From REEP01 sp964517265 (GTDB lineage: Bacteria; Pseudomonadota; Alphaproteobacteria; Rhodospirillales; Defluviicoccaceae), in NCBI GenBank assembly GCA_964517265.1, contig CAZFBS010000021.1, positions 1 through 45,264 of the forward strand: a DNA stretch of 45,264 nucleotides, written 5' to 3'. The notes beneath the pieces are model-generated. The model did no database searches, had not been told where the DNA came from, and worked only from the letters and a program-made list of their open reading frames with translations. Below, piece after piece: positions 1-7,586 of the stretch (position 1 is the stretch's first letter; every line of letters starts with the position of its first letter). Position numbers and translations under genes: made by a program.

Positions 1-1098
1 GCCGGAGATGAACTCGGTCCCGCCAAAATTATCCAGATCCATGAGCCTGGCGTCGGGCTGCAGGCGGCCCTGGTCGTTGACAATGTGGCGGCAGGACCGT
101 CGATCGGAGGCGTGCGCATGTCCGCCGACGTCACTATGGAGGAATGTCGTCGCCTCGCCCGCGCCATGACGTTCAAGAACGCCGCGGCAGGGCTGAAGCA
201 CGGTGGCGGCAAGGCGATCATCCGCGCGAACCCGAAACGGCCGAAAAAGGACAAGGAACGGCTGATCCGGGCGCTCGCTTATGCGTTGAAGGATGTCCAA
301 GACTATATTGTCGGACCTGACATGGGAACCGATGAGGAATGCATGGCCTGGGTCCACGATGAGATCGGGCGGGCCGTCGGGCTCCCACGGGAGGTCGGTG
401 GCATTCCCTTGGATCAGATCGGCGCCACCGGCTGGGGTTTGCGTCATGCCGCCGAGATCGCTGCCGATCACTGCGGTTTTTCCCTGAGCGGTGCGCGGAT
501 CATCGTGCAGGGCTTCGGCGCCGTCGGACGCCATGCGGCCCGGTTTCTTGCCGCGGAGGGGGCCGTGGTGGTGGCCGTCGCCGACACCGGGGGGGTCATT
601 CATGATCCGGAAGGCCTGGATGTCGAGGCACTTGTCGCATTGAAGCGCAATGGCAAAAGCGTCACCGACCTTGTCAACGGCGCCTTGCGCCTCAACACCG
701 AGGAATTGATCGGCATCCCCTGCGAGATCTGGCTTCCGGCGGCGCGTGCCGATGTGATCCGCCAGGACAACGCCGCCCGGGTGGCGGCGAAGATCGTGCT
801 TCCAGGAGCGAACATCGCGGTGACGCCTGAGGCCGAAGCGATCCTTGCCCAGCGGGGGGTCCTTTGTCTGCCCGACTTTATCGTCAATGCGGGCGGCGTC
901 ATCTGTGCCGCGATGGAGTATGCAGGGGCAACCGAAGCGACGGCCCTGCAGGCGATCGAGGAAAAGTTGCGCCGGAATACACACGATGTTCTGGAGACGG
1001 CGCGCGAGGAGGGTCTGCTTCCTCGAGAGGCAGCCTTGCGCTTGGCAACGGAGCGGATCAAACGTGCCATGAGCTACCGCCGGTGGTCGGTGTTCTGA
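1..1098 (+). CDS. Glu/Leu/Phe/Val dehydrogenase, 5'-truncated by window edge
   Basis: The reading frame is open from base 1, so the true start lies outside the window; the first internal ATG at 85 falls inside the conserved N-terminal domain and is not the start. The visible part has the family's substrate-binding segment (GGGK in 'GLKHGGGKAII', carrying the catalytic-type lysine), the 'GPDMGTDE' segment with the conserved Asp, and a Rossmann nucleotide-binding motif 'GFGAVGRHAA'. Enzymes of this family oxidatively deaminate an amino acid to a 2-oxoacid with NAD(P). Substrate (Glu versus branched-chain or aromatic) cannot be fixed by eye. It lies 27-39 nt upstream of a 2-oxoacid:ferredoxin oxidoreductase operon on the same strand, which suggests that its 2-oxoacid product is passed on to that enzyme. 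This is a different type from the NADP-type gdhA near 22 kb. Confidence 0.9.
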   Translation, partial: AGDELGPAKIIQIHEPGVGLQAALVVDNVAAGPSIGGVRMSADVTMEECRRLARAMTFKNAAAGLKHGGGKAIIRANPKRPKKDKERLIRALAYALKDVQDYIVGPDMGTDEECMAWVHDEIGRAVGLPREVGGIPLDQIGATGWGLRHAAEIAADHCGFSLSGARIIVQGFGAVGRHAARFLAAEGAVVVAVADTGGVIHDPEGLDVEALVALKRNGKSVTDLVNGALRLNTEELIGIPCEIWLPAARADVIRQDNAARVAAKIVLPGANIAVTPEAEAILAQRGVLCLPDFIVNAGGVICAAMEYAGATEATALQAIEEKLRRNTHDVLETAREEGLLPREAALRLATERIKRAMSYRRWSVF

Positions 1099-1125
1099 CG
1101 GTGAGGGCAGAAGAGCGCTCCGAGG

Positions 1126-2070
1126 GTGAAGCGGACGATGTTTCGAATCCGAGTGCACGGTCGTGGGGGCCAAGGAATCAAAACGGGTGGCCGGATTCTC
1201 GGCAGCGCCCTGTTCCGCGCCGGCCTCACGGTTCAGGACGCTCCCCGCTATGGGGCCGAGCGGCGCGGCGCGCCCATGGTCGCCTACGTGCGTGCGGCAA
1301 CCAAGCCGATCAACGAGCGTGGGGTCATTACGAAGCCTGATTTGATCGTCGTTGTTGATGCTTCGCTGATCATCGAGCCGGCGGCGGGGGTGCTTCAGGG
1401 GATTGAGGGCCGTACCGTGCTCGTCGTCGTGAGCAGGGAACCGGTGGCCGTTTGGCGGCAGCGGCTCGCCTGTGATGCCGTCATGATCGTTGTTTCGCCC
1501 CATCCCATGCCGCCGTCGGCTGCTCTGGGCGCCATCGGTGCGGGTGCGGCGGCTCGACTGCTGGGCATCATCGACCGAGCCGCCCTGGAAGCCGCCGTGA
1601 GAGAGGAAATGGCGGCGCTCGGAGAGGCCGCCGCGGTGGAGGGGGCCGTGAGCGCCGCTCTTGCCGGGTATCTGGCGCTGGGTGGGAAAGAGAGTTTGGT
1701 GACCGAGACGCCCGAAATTTCGGCCGATGCCTATGCGCGTCCGGAGTGGGTGGTGCTGCCCGCCGACGATGCGGCAATCGCCGCGCCCGCCATCCATCAA
1801 CCTGCAACCAGTGCGGGAGCACGCACTGGCCTTTGGCGTACGATGCGTCCGGTGGTCGATCCCCTGCGCTGTCATCACTGTGTCTGGATCTGTGGGACCT
1901 TCTGTCCGGAGAATGCGATCACGCTCGACCGCAACGGGGCCCCGCAGATCGACTATGAACACTGCAAAGGCTGCCTGATATGCGCGGCCCAGTGCCCATT
2001 CCACGCGATCGATGCGATTCCGGAGACGGCCACGCCCGAGCCTGGAAGCCTCACATGCGCCCCTCGCTGA
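1126..2070 (+). CDS. 2-oxoacid:ferredoxin oxidoreductase, fused gamma-delta subunit
   Basis: The N-terminal ~190 residues match the POR/KOR gamma domain ('FRIRVHGRGGQGIKTGG' at the start, 'YGAERRGAPMVAYVR'). The C-terminal ~75 residues form a two-cluster ferredoxin-like delta domain with 'CHHCVWICGTFCP' and 'CKGCLICAAQCP'. The second motif has classical CxxCxxCxxxCP spacing; the first has one extra residue between Cys 2 and Cys 3. The protein would carry electrons between the TPP site of the beta subunit and ferredoxin in the cytoplasm. The start is either GTG 1126 or ATG 1138; a GAGG at 1122-1125 fits ATG 1138 better. The stop overlaps the ATG of the alpha subunit gene (2055) by 16 nt, so the subunits are probably translationally coupled. 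Family is certain; substrate is not. Confidence 0.9.
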   Translation: MKRTMFRIRVHGRGGQGIKTGGRILGSALFRAGLTVQDAPRYGAERRGAPMVAYVRAATKPINERGVITKPDLIVVVDASLIIEPAAGVLQGIEGRTVLVVVSREPVAVWRQRLACDAVMIVVSPHPMPPSAALGAIGAGAAARLLGIIDRAALEAAVREEMAALGEAAAVEGAVSAALAGYLALGGKESLVTETPEISADAYARPEWVVLPADDAAIAAPAIHQPATSAGARTGLWRTMRPVVDPLRCHHCVWICGTFCPENAITLDRNGAPQIDYEHCKGCLICAAQCPFHAIDAIPETATPEPGSLTCAPR

Positions 2071-3305
2071 TGACCGGCAATGCCGCGGCCGCCTGGGCGG
2101 CGCGCCTGGCCGACGTCGACTATCTGCCGGTGTTTCCGATCACTCCGCAAACGGAGATCATCGAGATGCTGGGGGCGTGGGTCGAGGCCGGTGATCTGCC
2201 GGCTCGGATCGTCACGCTCGAATCGGAGCATTCGATGGTGACGGCTGCCGGCGCCGCCGCCGCGACCGGGGTTCGGGTGTTTACCGCGACGTCCAGCCAG
2301 GGCCTTCTGTATGCCATGGAGATGCTCTACGCGGTTGCCGGCTGGCGGGCCCCTCTCGTGCTGGTCAATGTTTCTCGCGGCGTGGCGTCTCCGATCACGC
2401 TGGAGCCGGATCACACCGACATTCTGGCCGCGCGCGACAGTGGTTGTCTCCAGCTTCATGCCGCCACCTGTCAGGAGGTTCTGGACCTTGTGCTGATCGC
2501 TTTCCGGCTCGGCGAAGATCCGAGGGTGCGCCTTCCCGTAATTGTCAACATGGACGGATTTTATCTGTCTTTCACCCGCGAGCCGGTGGCGGTTCCGGAG
2601 TGGGAGCGCGTTCGTCAATTTTTGCCTGCGTTCGATCCCGGCGCGATCGCGTTCCGAGCCCAAGCGCCGCTCAGCGCGGCGGTCGCGGTTCTCGGGAGCT
2701 CGGCCTATTCCTATTTCCGCTATGAAATGCATCTCGCCGCGCGCCAAGCTCTCATTGCCTTCGGGGAGGCGGCCAGCGCCTATGGTGAGGTCATCGGCCG
2801 CAGCTACGCCGCGGTCGAGAGCTACCGGCTCACGGATGCGACGATCGCTTTTGTCATGATGGGATCGTTCTCGACCAAGGCGCGCGACGCCGTCGATCGG
2901 CTGCGCGAGGCCGGCAAGCCGGTGGGGCTGCTCCAACTTCGGCTGCTGCGGCCGTTTCCGGACGATGACGTACGGCGCGCTCTGGCGCCCATTCGTGGCG
3001 TCGCGGTGGTCGATCAGAACCTGTCGTTGGGCAACGGGGGCGTCCTTCATGCCGAGTTGGCTGCGAGCCTTTATGGGATCCGTGACGCGCCATCGGTACT
3101 GGTAAGCTTTATCGCCGGTCTCGGTGGGCGCGACATCGCACAGGAGGAGTTTTTCGAAATGGCGGCTGTCACCGAGCGGGCGACAGACGCTGGAGAGACG
3201 CCGCCGCTACGCCTGTTGTACACCAAGGAGGAATTGAGCCAGTTGCGCACCCTTCAGGCGGTCGCCATGCCGCGCGCCACCAAGGAGCCCGGACGTCATG
3301 ACTGA
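2055..3305 (+). CDS. 2-oxoacid:ferredoxin oxidoreductase alpha subunit
   Basis: A protein of 416 residues from ATG 2055, chosen because 'MRPSLMTGNAAAAWAARLADVDYLPVFPITPQTEI' (residues 1-35) is the usual N-terminus of POR alpha subunits, with the pyrimidine-binding domain I first ('FPITPQTE', 'LESEHSM', 'TATSSQGL') and the transketolase-C-like domain II after about residue 250. The frame is open further upstream but that would run through the delta domain of the preceding gene. The alpha subunit binds CoA and part of the TPP site together with the beta subunit. It is the second of three overlapping genes. The fused gamma-delta then alpha then beta order is typical of pyruvate- or 2-oxoisovalerate-type enzymes; the exact 2-oxoacid cannot be told by eye. 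Confidence 0.9.
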   Translation: MRPSLMTGNAAAAWAARLADVDYLPVFPITPQTEIIEMLGAWVEAGDLPARIVTLESEHSMVTAAGAAAATGVRVFTATSSQGLLYAMEMLYAVAGWRAPLVLVNVSRGVASPITLEPDHTDILAARDSGCLQLHAATCQEVLDLVLIAFRLGEDPRVRLPVIVNMDGFYLSFTREPVAVPEWERVRQFLPAFDPGAIAFRAQAPLSAAVAVLGSSAYSYFRYEMHLAARQALIAFGEAASAYGEVIGRSYAAVESYRLTDATIAFVMMGSFSTKARDAVDRLREAGKPVGLLQLRLLRPFPDDDVRRALAPIRGVAVVDQNLSLGNGGVLHAELAASLYGIRDAPSVLVSFIAGLGGRDIAQEEFFEMAAVTERATDAGETPPLRLLYTKEELSQLRTLQAVAMPRATKEPGRHD

Positions 3306-4230
3306 CACTGAGTTCAAGAGCATTCGCCGGCTGCCTTCGCAGCACCGGCTCGCGCCGGGAACGGCTATGTGCCCGGGTTGCGGCGGCCTTGAGGCCGTCA
3401 AGCAGATCTGCGACGTCCTCGGCGAGAAGACCGTGTTCGTCAACGCCGCCGGCTGCATGACGCTGCTGTGCATCTATCCGTTCACTCCGTTCCACGGCTC
3501 CTGGCTCTATACGGCGATGGCGTCGGCACCGGCAGGCGCCCAAGGTATCCGCGATGCCCTGGATGTGCTCCGGCAAAAAGGCCGGCTGGCGCCCGAGGAC
3601 GAGCTTTCGGTGATCAGCCTTGCAGGTGACGGCGCCAGTTACGGCATGGGCCTGTCCGCGACGTCGGGGGCGATTGAGCGCGGGCTCGACTTCCTCTACA
3701 TCTGCTATGACAACGAAGGGTATGGCAATACCGGGCAACAGACCTCACAGGCGACGCCTCATGGCGCTCGCACCGCGACCAGCACCGGTGCAGGCGGCAA
3801 TCCTGGAGAAAAAAAGGATTTGTTTGCGATATGGGCAGCGCATCGGCCGACTTACATTGCAACGGTTATTGCTGCGGAGCCTCTCGATCTCGCCCGCAAG
3901 ATCGAGCGCGCCCGAGACCTGAAGGGGCCGCGCCTGATCCTTGCCTTGGCACCGTGCCCGACAGGCTGGGGATTCGAGCCCTCCCATACCGTGGAGATAG
4001 GCCGATTGGCAGTCGAAACGGGCGCGTGGCCGCTGAAGGAGTTTGTGGACGGCAAGAGCGTTCATACCAAACCTCCTCTATCGCGCCGGCCACTCGAGCA
4101 CTACTTGCGCATACAGGCCCGCTACAGGCATTTATTCGAGCCCGAACGAAACGAGGGGGTGATCAGGGACCTCCAGAACCGGGTCGACCGCTACTGGGAC
4201 GCCGTCTCCCATAGCCAGGAAGGATCGTGA
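3298..4230 (+). CDS. 2-oxoacid:ferredoxin oxidoreductase beta subunit (TPP-binding)
   Basis: A 310-residue protein with the beta-subunit marks: 'GTAMCPGCGG' near residue 21 (cluster-ligand Cys pair), the thiamine diphosphate motif starting 'LAGDGASYGMG' and ending 'YDNEGYGNTG' (about residues 108-144), and a further Cys in 'AAGCMTLL' that is typical of the proximal 4Fe-4S site. It catalyses TPP-dependent cleavage of a 2-oxoacid and passes electrons to the gamma-delta subunit. Its ATG lies inside the 3' end of the alpha gene (8-nt overlap). It is the last gene of the operon; 67 nt separate it from kbp, which has its own strong ribosome-binding site. Family assignment is firm, substrate open. 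Confidence 0.92.
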   Translation: MTDTEFKSIRRLPSQHRLAPGTAMCPGCGGLEAVKQICDVLGEKTVFVNAAGCMTLLCIYPFTPFHGSWLYTAMASAPAGAQGIRDALDVLRQKGRLAPEDELSVISLAGDGASYGMGLSATSGAIERGLDFLYICYDNEGYGNTGQQTSQATPHGARTATSTGAGGNPGEKKDLFAIWAAHRPTYIATVIAAEPLDLARKIERARDLKGPRLILALAPCPTGWGFEPSHTVEIGRLAVETGAWPLKEFVDGKSVHTKPPLSRRPLEHYLRIQARYRHLFEPERNEGVIRDLQNRVDRYWDAVSHSQEGS

Positions 4231-4297
4231 CGGCACTCTCTGTCCAGGCAGGGGGGCGTTTCAACGCAAGGCAGGTTTAACAATAGGAGGATGAACT

Positions 4298-4735
4298 ATG
4301 GGACTTTTTGATTTCGTCAAGGCGGCCGGAGAAAAGCTCGGCATCGGCGGCGGCGACAAGGCGCCGAGCGCGGACGAGCTCAAAGCGGAATTGTCGAAGC
4401 ACGGGCTCGAAGGCCAGGATGTGGATGTTCAGGTCGAAGGAGATACTGTAAAAGTCAAGGGTAAAGCGCGCAATCAAGAAGAAAAAGAGAAGATGGTTCT
4501 GGCGCTTGGTAACGTCGAAGGCGTTGGTAAGGTGGAGGAGTTTATCGACGTCAACGATAAAACACCAGAGGCTCAATTTTATACTGTTAAGAAAGGGGAT
4601 ACTCTTTCCGGCATTGCAAAACAATTTTATGGTGACGCAAGCAAGTACAACACCATATTTGAGGCCAACAAGCCGATGCTGAGCCACCCGGACAAGATCT
4701 ATCCGGGGCAAAGTTTGCGTATTCCAGCCGCATAG
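4298..4735 (+). CDS. kbp: BON and LysM domain protein, potassium-binding Kbp (YgaU) type
   Basis: A 145-residue soluble protein without a signal peptide. It begins 'MGLFDFVKAAGEKLG', the start of the E. coli Kbp/YgaU family, has a BON domain (about residues 25-85) and a C-terminal LysM domain (about 93-144, 'YTVKKGDTLSGIAKQFYGD', 'IFEANKPMLSHPDKIYPGQ'). Length (E. coli protein: 149) and domain order match. The E. coli protein binds K+ in the cytoplasm and helps growth under high external K+; that role is transferred here from the family. The start is supported by AGGAGG at 4285-4290, 7 nt before the ATG. A strong hairpin follows the stop codon. Confidence 0.9.
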   Translation: MGLFDFVKAAGEKLGIGGGDKAPSADELKAELSKHGLEGQDVDVQVEGDTVKVKGKARNQEEKEKMVLALGNVEGVGKVEEFIDVNDKTPEAQFYTVKKGDTLSGIAKQFYGDASKYNTIFEANKPMLSHPDKIYPGQSLRIPAA

Positions 4736-4743
4736 GGCTTTCC

Positions 4744-4768
4744 GGCGCCGGCCCGGTCGGCCGGCGCC
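4744..4768. terminator. Bidirectional hairpin between convergent kbp and symporter genes
   Basis: A perfect 10-bp GC-only stem (GGCGCCGGCC, 4744-4753, with GGCCGGCGCC, 4759-4768) with a 5-nt loop fills the 34 nt between the stop codons of kbp (+) and the symporter (-). There is no clear T-run on either side, so it may act as a bidirectional RNA 3'-end stabiliser or weak terminator. Confidence 0.5.
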
Positions 4769-4769
4769 G

Positions 4770-6701
4770 CTATCTTCCTCCTCCGGAGATGCCCGATTCC
4801 TCGGATGAACTCGGCAATCGATCCGCCTCCTCGTCACTTCGCATCAGGTCCCGCCACCACAGCGGAACGAGCGCCAGACCGCCGGCGATGAAACTCCACG
4901 TCCACAACGCCGATGCACCGGGTGGGCTGATCATCAGTCGCCCGACCCCCAGCAACAGCAAGAACAGCGAGAGCGCCGTCGCGACGACGGCACGCAACTG
5001 GCGCCAAAGCGCCCGGCGCGGCGCATCCGGGTAATGGCCGGCCGCAAGCGCCACCTCCGACCAGAAGCCGTACGGCTGGATCCGTTGATAAAAACCCAGC
5101 AGCACAGCCCGATCCGTGGGAGGGGTGACGTAGGTAATACCGATCGCCGCAGCGGTCGTCATAAGGGCCATGATGAGAAGGCGCATCCATTCGGTATCGG
5201 CGTCGGTGCCAAGGGTGGCCAGCAGCAGCGGTGCCGTAATGAGCGAGACTCCCATCGCCGCCAGTTCCGAATAGAGATTGATGCGCGCCCACAGCCATCG
5301 CAGCACCAGCACCGCCCCCATTCCGGCGCCGAAGAGAAGCGAGATGAACCAGGCCGTCTGGATCGAGCCGAGGTTCGCCATGATAAGGAGCCCGATGGCG
5401 AGGATCAGAACGTTCGAGAGGCGCGCGACGATAACCAACTCGCGCCCGTGCGGCCGTCTCTTCAACCAGTGCTGGCAGACCAGCCGATCGTAGACGTCGT
5501 TGCTCCAGTAAGATGCGCCCCAGTTCAAATGTGTATCGACCGTGGACGCCAGCGCTGCAAGCAGGCCCACCAGCATCAAGCCGCGGATACCCGGCGGCAG
5601 CAGATCATCCACGCCGGTCACGAAGAGGATTTCGCGCGTCGCAGTGAAGGATCCATCTCCGGCCTCTTGTGCCGAAAACGGGTAGAGGACGAGAAGGCTG
5701 ACTGCGATCGCCAACCAGATAAGGCTGCGCAGGAACACCTGAACCCACGCAAAAAGAACACCGGCAATGCGCGCGTCCTGATCGCTGCGACAGGCCATTG
5801 ATCGCTGTGCCAGATAGCCGGTGCCGTCGGCGTTCATCTGGAACAGCCACTGCATACCGATGATGATGAGAAAAGGCAGCAGCAAATCGGGCGCCGTTTG
5901 CGGCGCGAACGACAGCATCCGAGAAGCCGTATCGGAACCATAGAGCTCGATCACCCGGTCAGCCAGACCCGACAAGCCGCCAGCCGCGGTAACAGCGATC
6001 CAGGCGTAGATGAACGTTCCGCCAAGAGCGAGCGCGAACTGGACAACATCTGTGTTGATGACGGCGCGCAGGCCGCCGGTGGTCGCGTATGCTGCGGTGA
6101 AAGCAAGGATCGCCAGGATCGAGATCAGGCTGTTGGCGGTTGCGATGTCGAGGGGCAGGCCGGTGATGCTGCCGCCGAGATCAAGGTTCATCCAGGCGAC
6201 GAAGCGAACGATCGGCTGATAAAGAGCCGACGGCAGCCAGTCGTGCCACGGCAGAAAAACCTCGGCGATCCGCATCGCCGCCAACAGGACCATGGCAAGA
6301 ACGACGCAGTTGATCACCGTGCCGTAATAGAGGGCTTTCACCACTCGCAACGGGAGTACAGCGCGGCCGCTGTAGCGCAATTCCGTCAGTTCGGCATCCG
6401 TCAGCACCTCCCCGCGCCGCCAGCCGACCGAGAATACGAATGCCATCAACAAAAACGCCAGCGCGTAGATCCACAAACGCCAAAGGGCAAAGACTCCAGC
6501 AGTGGCGACGAGACCCGTCACCAGCAGCGGCGTGTCTGCCGCAAACTGGGTTGCCGCCATAGAGAGCCCCGCCTTCCAGCCCGGGATCGTCTTGCCCGCA
6601 AGGAAGAACTCCTTGAGATTCTGCGAGGCGGTTCGGCGCGCCCGCAGGCCCGCCGTAACGCCGTAAATGACGAACAGGGTGACGATGAGAAGGTCGAGCA
6701 C
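4770..6701 (-). CDS. Sodium:solute symporter family transporter
   Basis: A 643-residue, very hydrophobic protein with about 13-14 membrane segments. Its N-terminus ('FFLAGKTIPGWKAGLSMAATQFAADTPLLVTG') is the signature region of the SSF family: an 'FFLAGR/K' loop after TM1 and then a small-residue helix that lines the sodium site. It is longer than PutP-type proteins by a C-terminal pair of segments and a charged tail. It should be a cation-coupled importer in the inner membrane; substrate is not recognisable. The start is GTG (6699-6701), preceded on its strand by AAAGG. It is divergent from the response regulator at 7153 and convergent with kbp. Confidence 0.85.
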   Translation of the reverse strand: MLDLLIVTLFVIYGVTAGLRARRTASQNLKEFFLAGKTIPGWKAGLSMAATQFAADTPLLVTGLVATAGVFALWRLWIYALAFLLMAFVFSVGWRRGEVLTDAELTELRYSGRAVLPLRVVKALYYGTVINCVVLAMVLLAAMRIAEVFLPWHDWLPSALYQPIVRFVAWMNLDLGGSITGLPLDIATANSLISILAILAFTAAYATTGGLRAVINTDVVQFALALGGTFIYAWIAVTAAGGLSGLADRVIELYGSDTASRMLSFAPQTAPDLLLPFLIIIGMQWLFQMNADGTGYLAQRSMACRSDQDARIAGVLFAWVQVFLRSLIWLAIAVSLLVLYPFSAQEAGDGSFTATREILFVTGVDDLLPPGIRGLMLVGLLAALASTVDTHLNWGASYWSNDVYDRLVCQHWLKRRPHGRELVIVARLSNVLILAIGLLIMANLGSIQTAWFISLLFGAGMGAVLVLRWLWARINLYSELAAMGVSLITAPLLLATLGTDADTEWMRLLIMALMTTAAAIGITYVTPPTDRAVLLGFYQRIQPYGFWSEVALAAGHYPDAPRRALWRQLRAVVATALSLFLLLLGVGRLMISPPGASALWTWSFIAGGLALVPLWWRDLMRSDEEADRLPSSSEESGISGGGR

Positions 6702-7152
6702 AGAGAGGCCTTTCTCATGACGCGGTTGACCGGAATGCCGGGTCCTGACATCAGGATTGCCGCCAGAACGGGATCCTTGGGATTCAGCGGGGCACGTTGG
6801 CTTTGTTCTCTTGGTGCCGGACCCCGGTCCGGCGCTCCGATCACTGTCTTTCGCAGGCCCTCACGCGTCAAGCGGCACCATTGCCGGCGGCGCCAAGCGT
6901 CGTGAGAGGGCGAGCCATCGGCAGAATTAAACCGTCCCGCTTCCGAATTCTGGCGAGAAATTGATGGGAGAAGGACACCAAGCCTCGATATCTTTTCACG
7001 ATGAGTGTTCAACCGCCCGCTCAAGAAGAGGGTCTCGCCGATCCGCTCGTCTTCCCCTCGCCTCGGAAGGGCGGACTACCTCTTTCCGCCCTTGGCAATG
7101 TCCTCGTTTTACGAGAACATCCCCCCGTCGCCATCGACTTGATGGGGGAGAG
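6702..7152. other. Intergenic region between divergent symporter and response regulator
   Basis: These 451 nt hold the 5' regions of two divergent genes. No convincing gene, RNA or repeat is seen. Short frames across it have no family resemblance. A purine-rich GGGGGAG at 7144-7150 is the ribosome-binding site of the gene at 7153. Confidence 0.5.
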
Positions 7153-7533
7153 ATGATGCCGGAGAAGGATAGAAGGCTTCTGGTGTGTGATGACGAGACG
7201 GCGGTGGGGCGGTTCGTCCAAAATGTGCTCGTCCCGCTCGGCTACGATGTCAGGATCACCACCAGCGGCGAAGAGCTGATGCAGATTTATGACGGATTCC
7301 AACCGACCGTCATTTTCCTCGACATGGTGATGCCGGGCGCGGACGGAAATGAGGTTATCATGTGGCTTGCAGATCGGGGCTGCACGGCGCGGCTCATTAT
7401 CATGACCGGCTACCATCCGGACTATGCGGACCATGCCAGGGTCTTGGCGCGTTACAAGGGCCTTGGCTCCGTGACGACACTGGACAAGCCGTTCGGCATC
7501 GACGAGCTGATCTCCGCTTTGAGCGAGGACTGA
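7153..7533 (+). CDS. Stand-alone receiver-domain response regulator
   Basis: The protein of about 126 residues is only a receiver domain: acidic pair in 'LLVCDDE', phospho-acceptor Asp in 'VIFLDMVMPG', the switch Thr in 'LIIMTGY' and the Lys in 'TLDKPF'. There is no DNA-binding or enzymatic output, so it probably acts by protein contact or as a phosphate relay. The start is ATG 7153 (or the next codon 7156) behind GGGGGAG; the frame extends upstream but with no domain there. Only 53 nt separate it from the histidine kinase at 7587 on the same strand, so the two are very likely a cognate pair. Confidence 0.88.
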   Translation: MMPEKDRRLLVCDDETAVGRFVQNVLVPLGYDVRITTSGEELMQIYDGFQPTVIFLDMVMPGADGNEVIMWLADRGCTARLIIMTGYHPDYADHARVLARYKGLGSVTTLDKPFGIDELISALSED

Positions 7534-7586
7534 AGGCCCTCATCCTCTTCGCGGCCCTGCTTGCCAACCTTTTCCGGCATTGTCCC

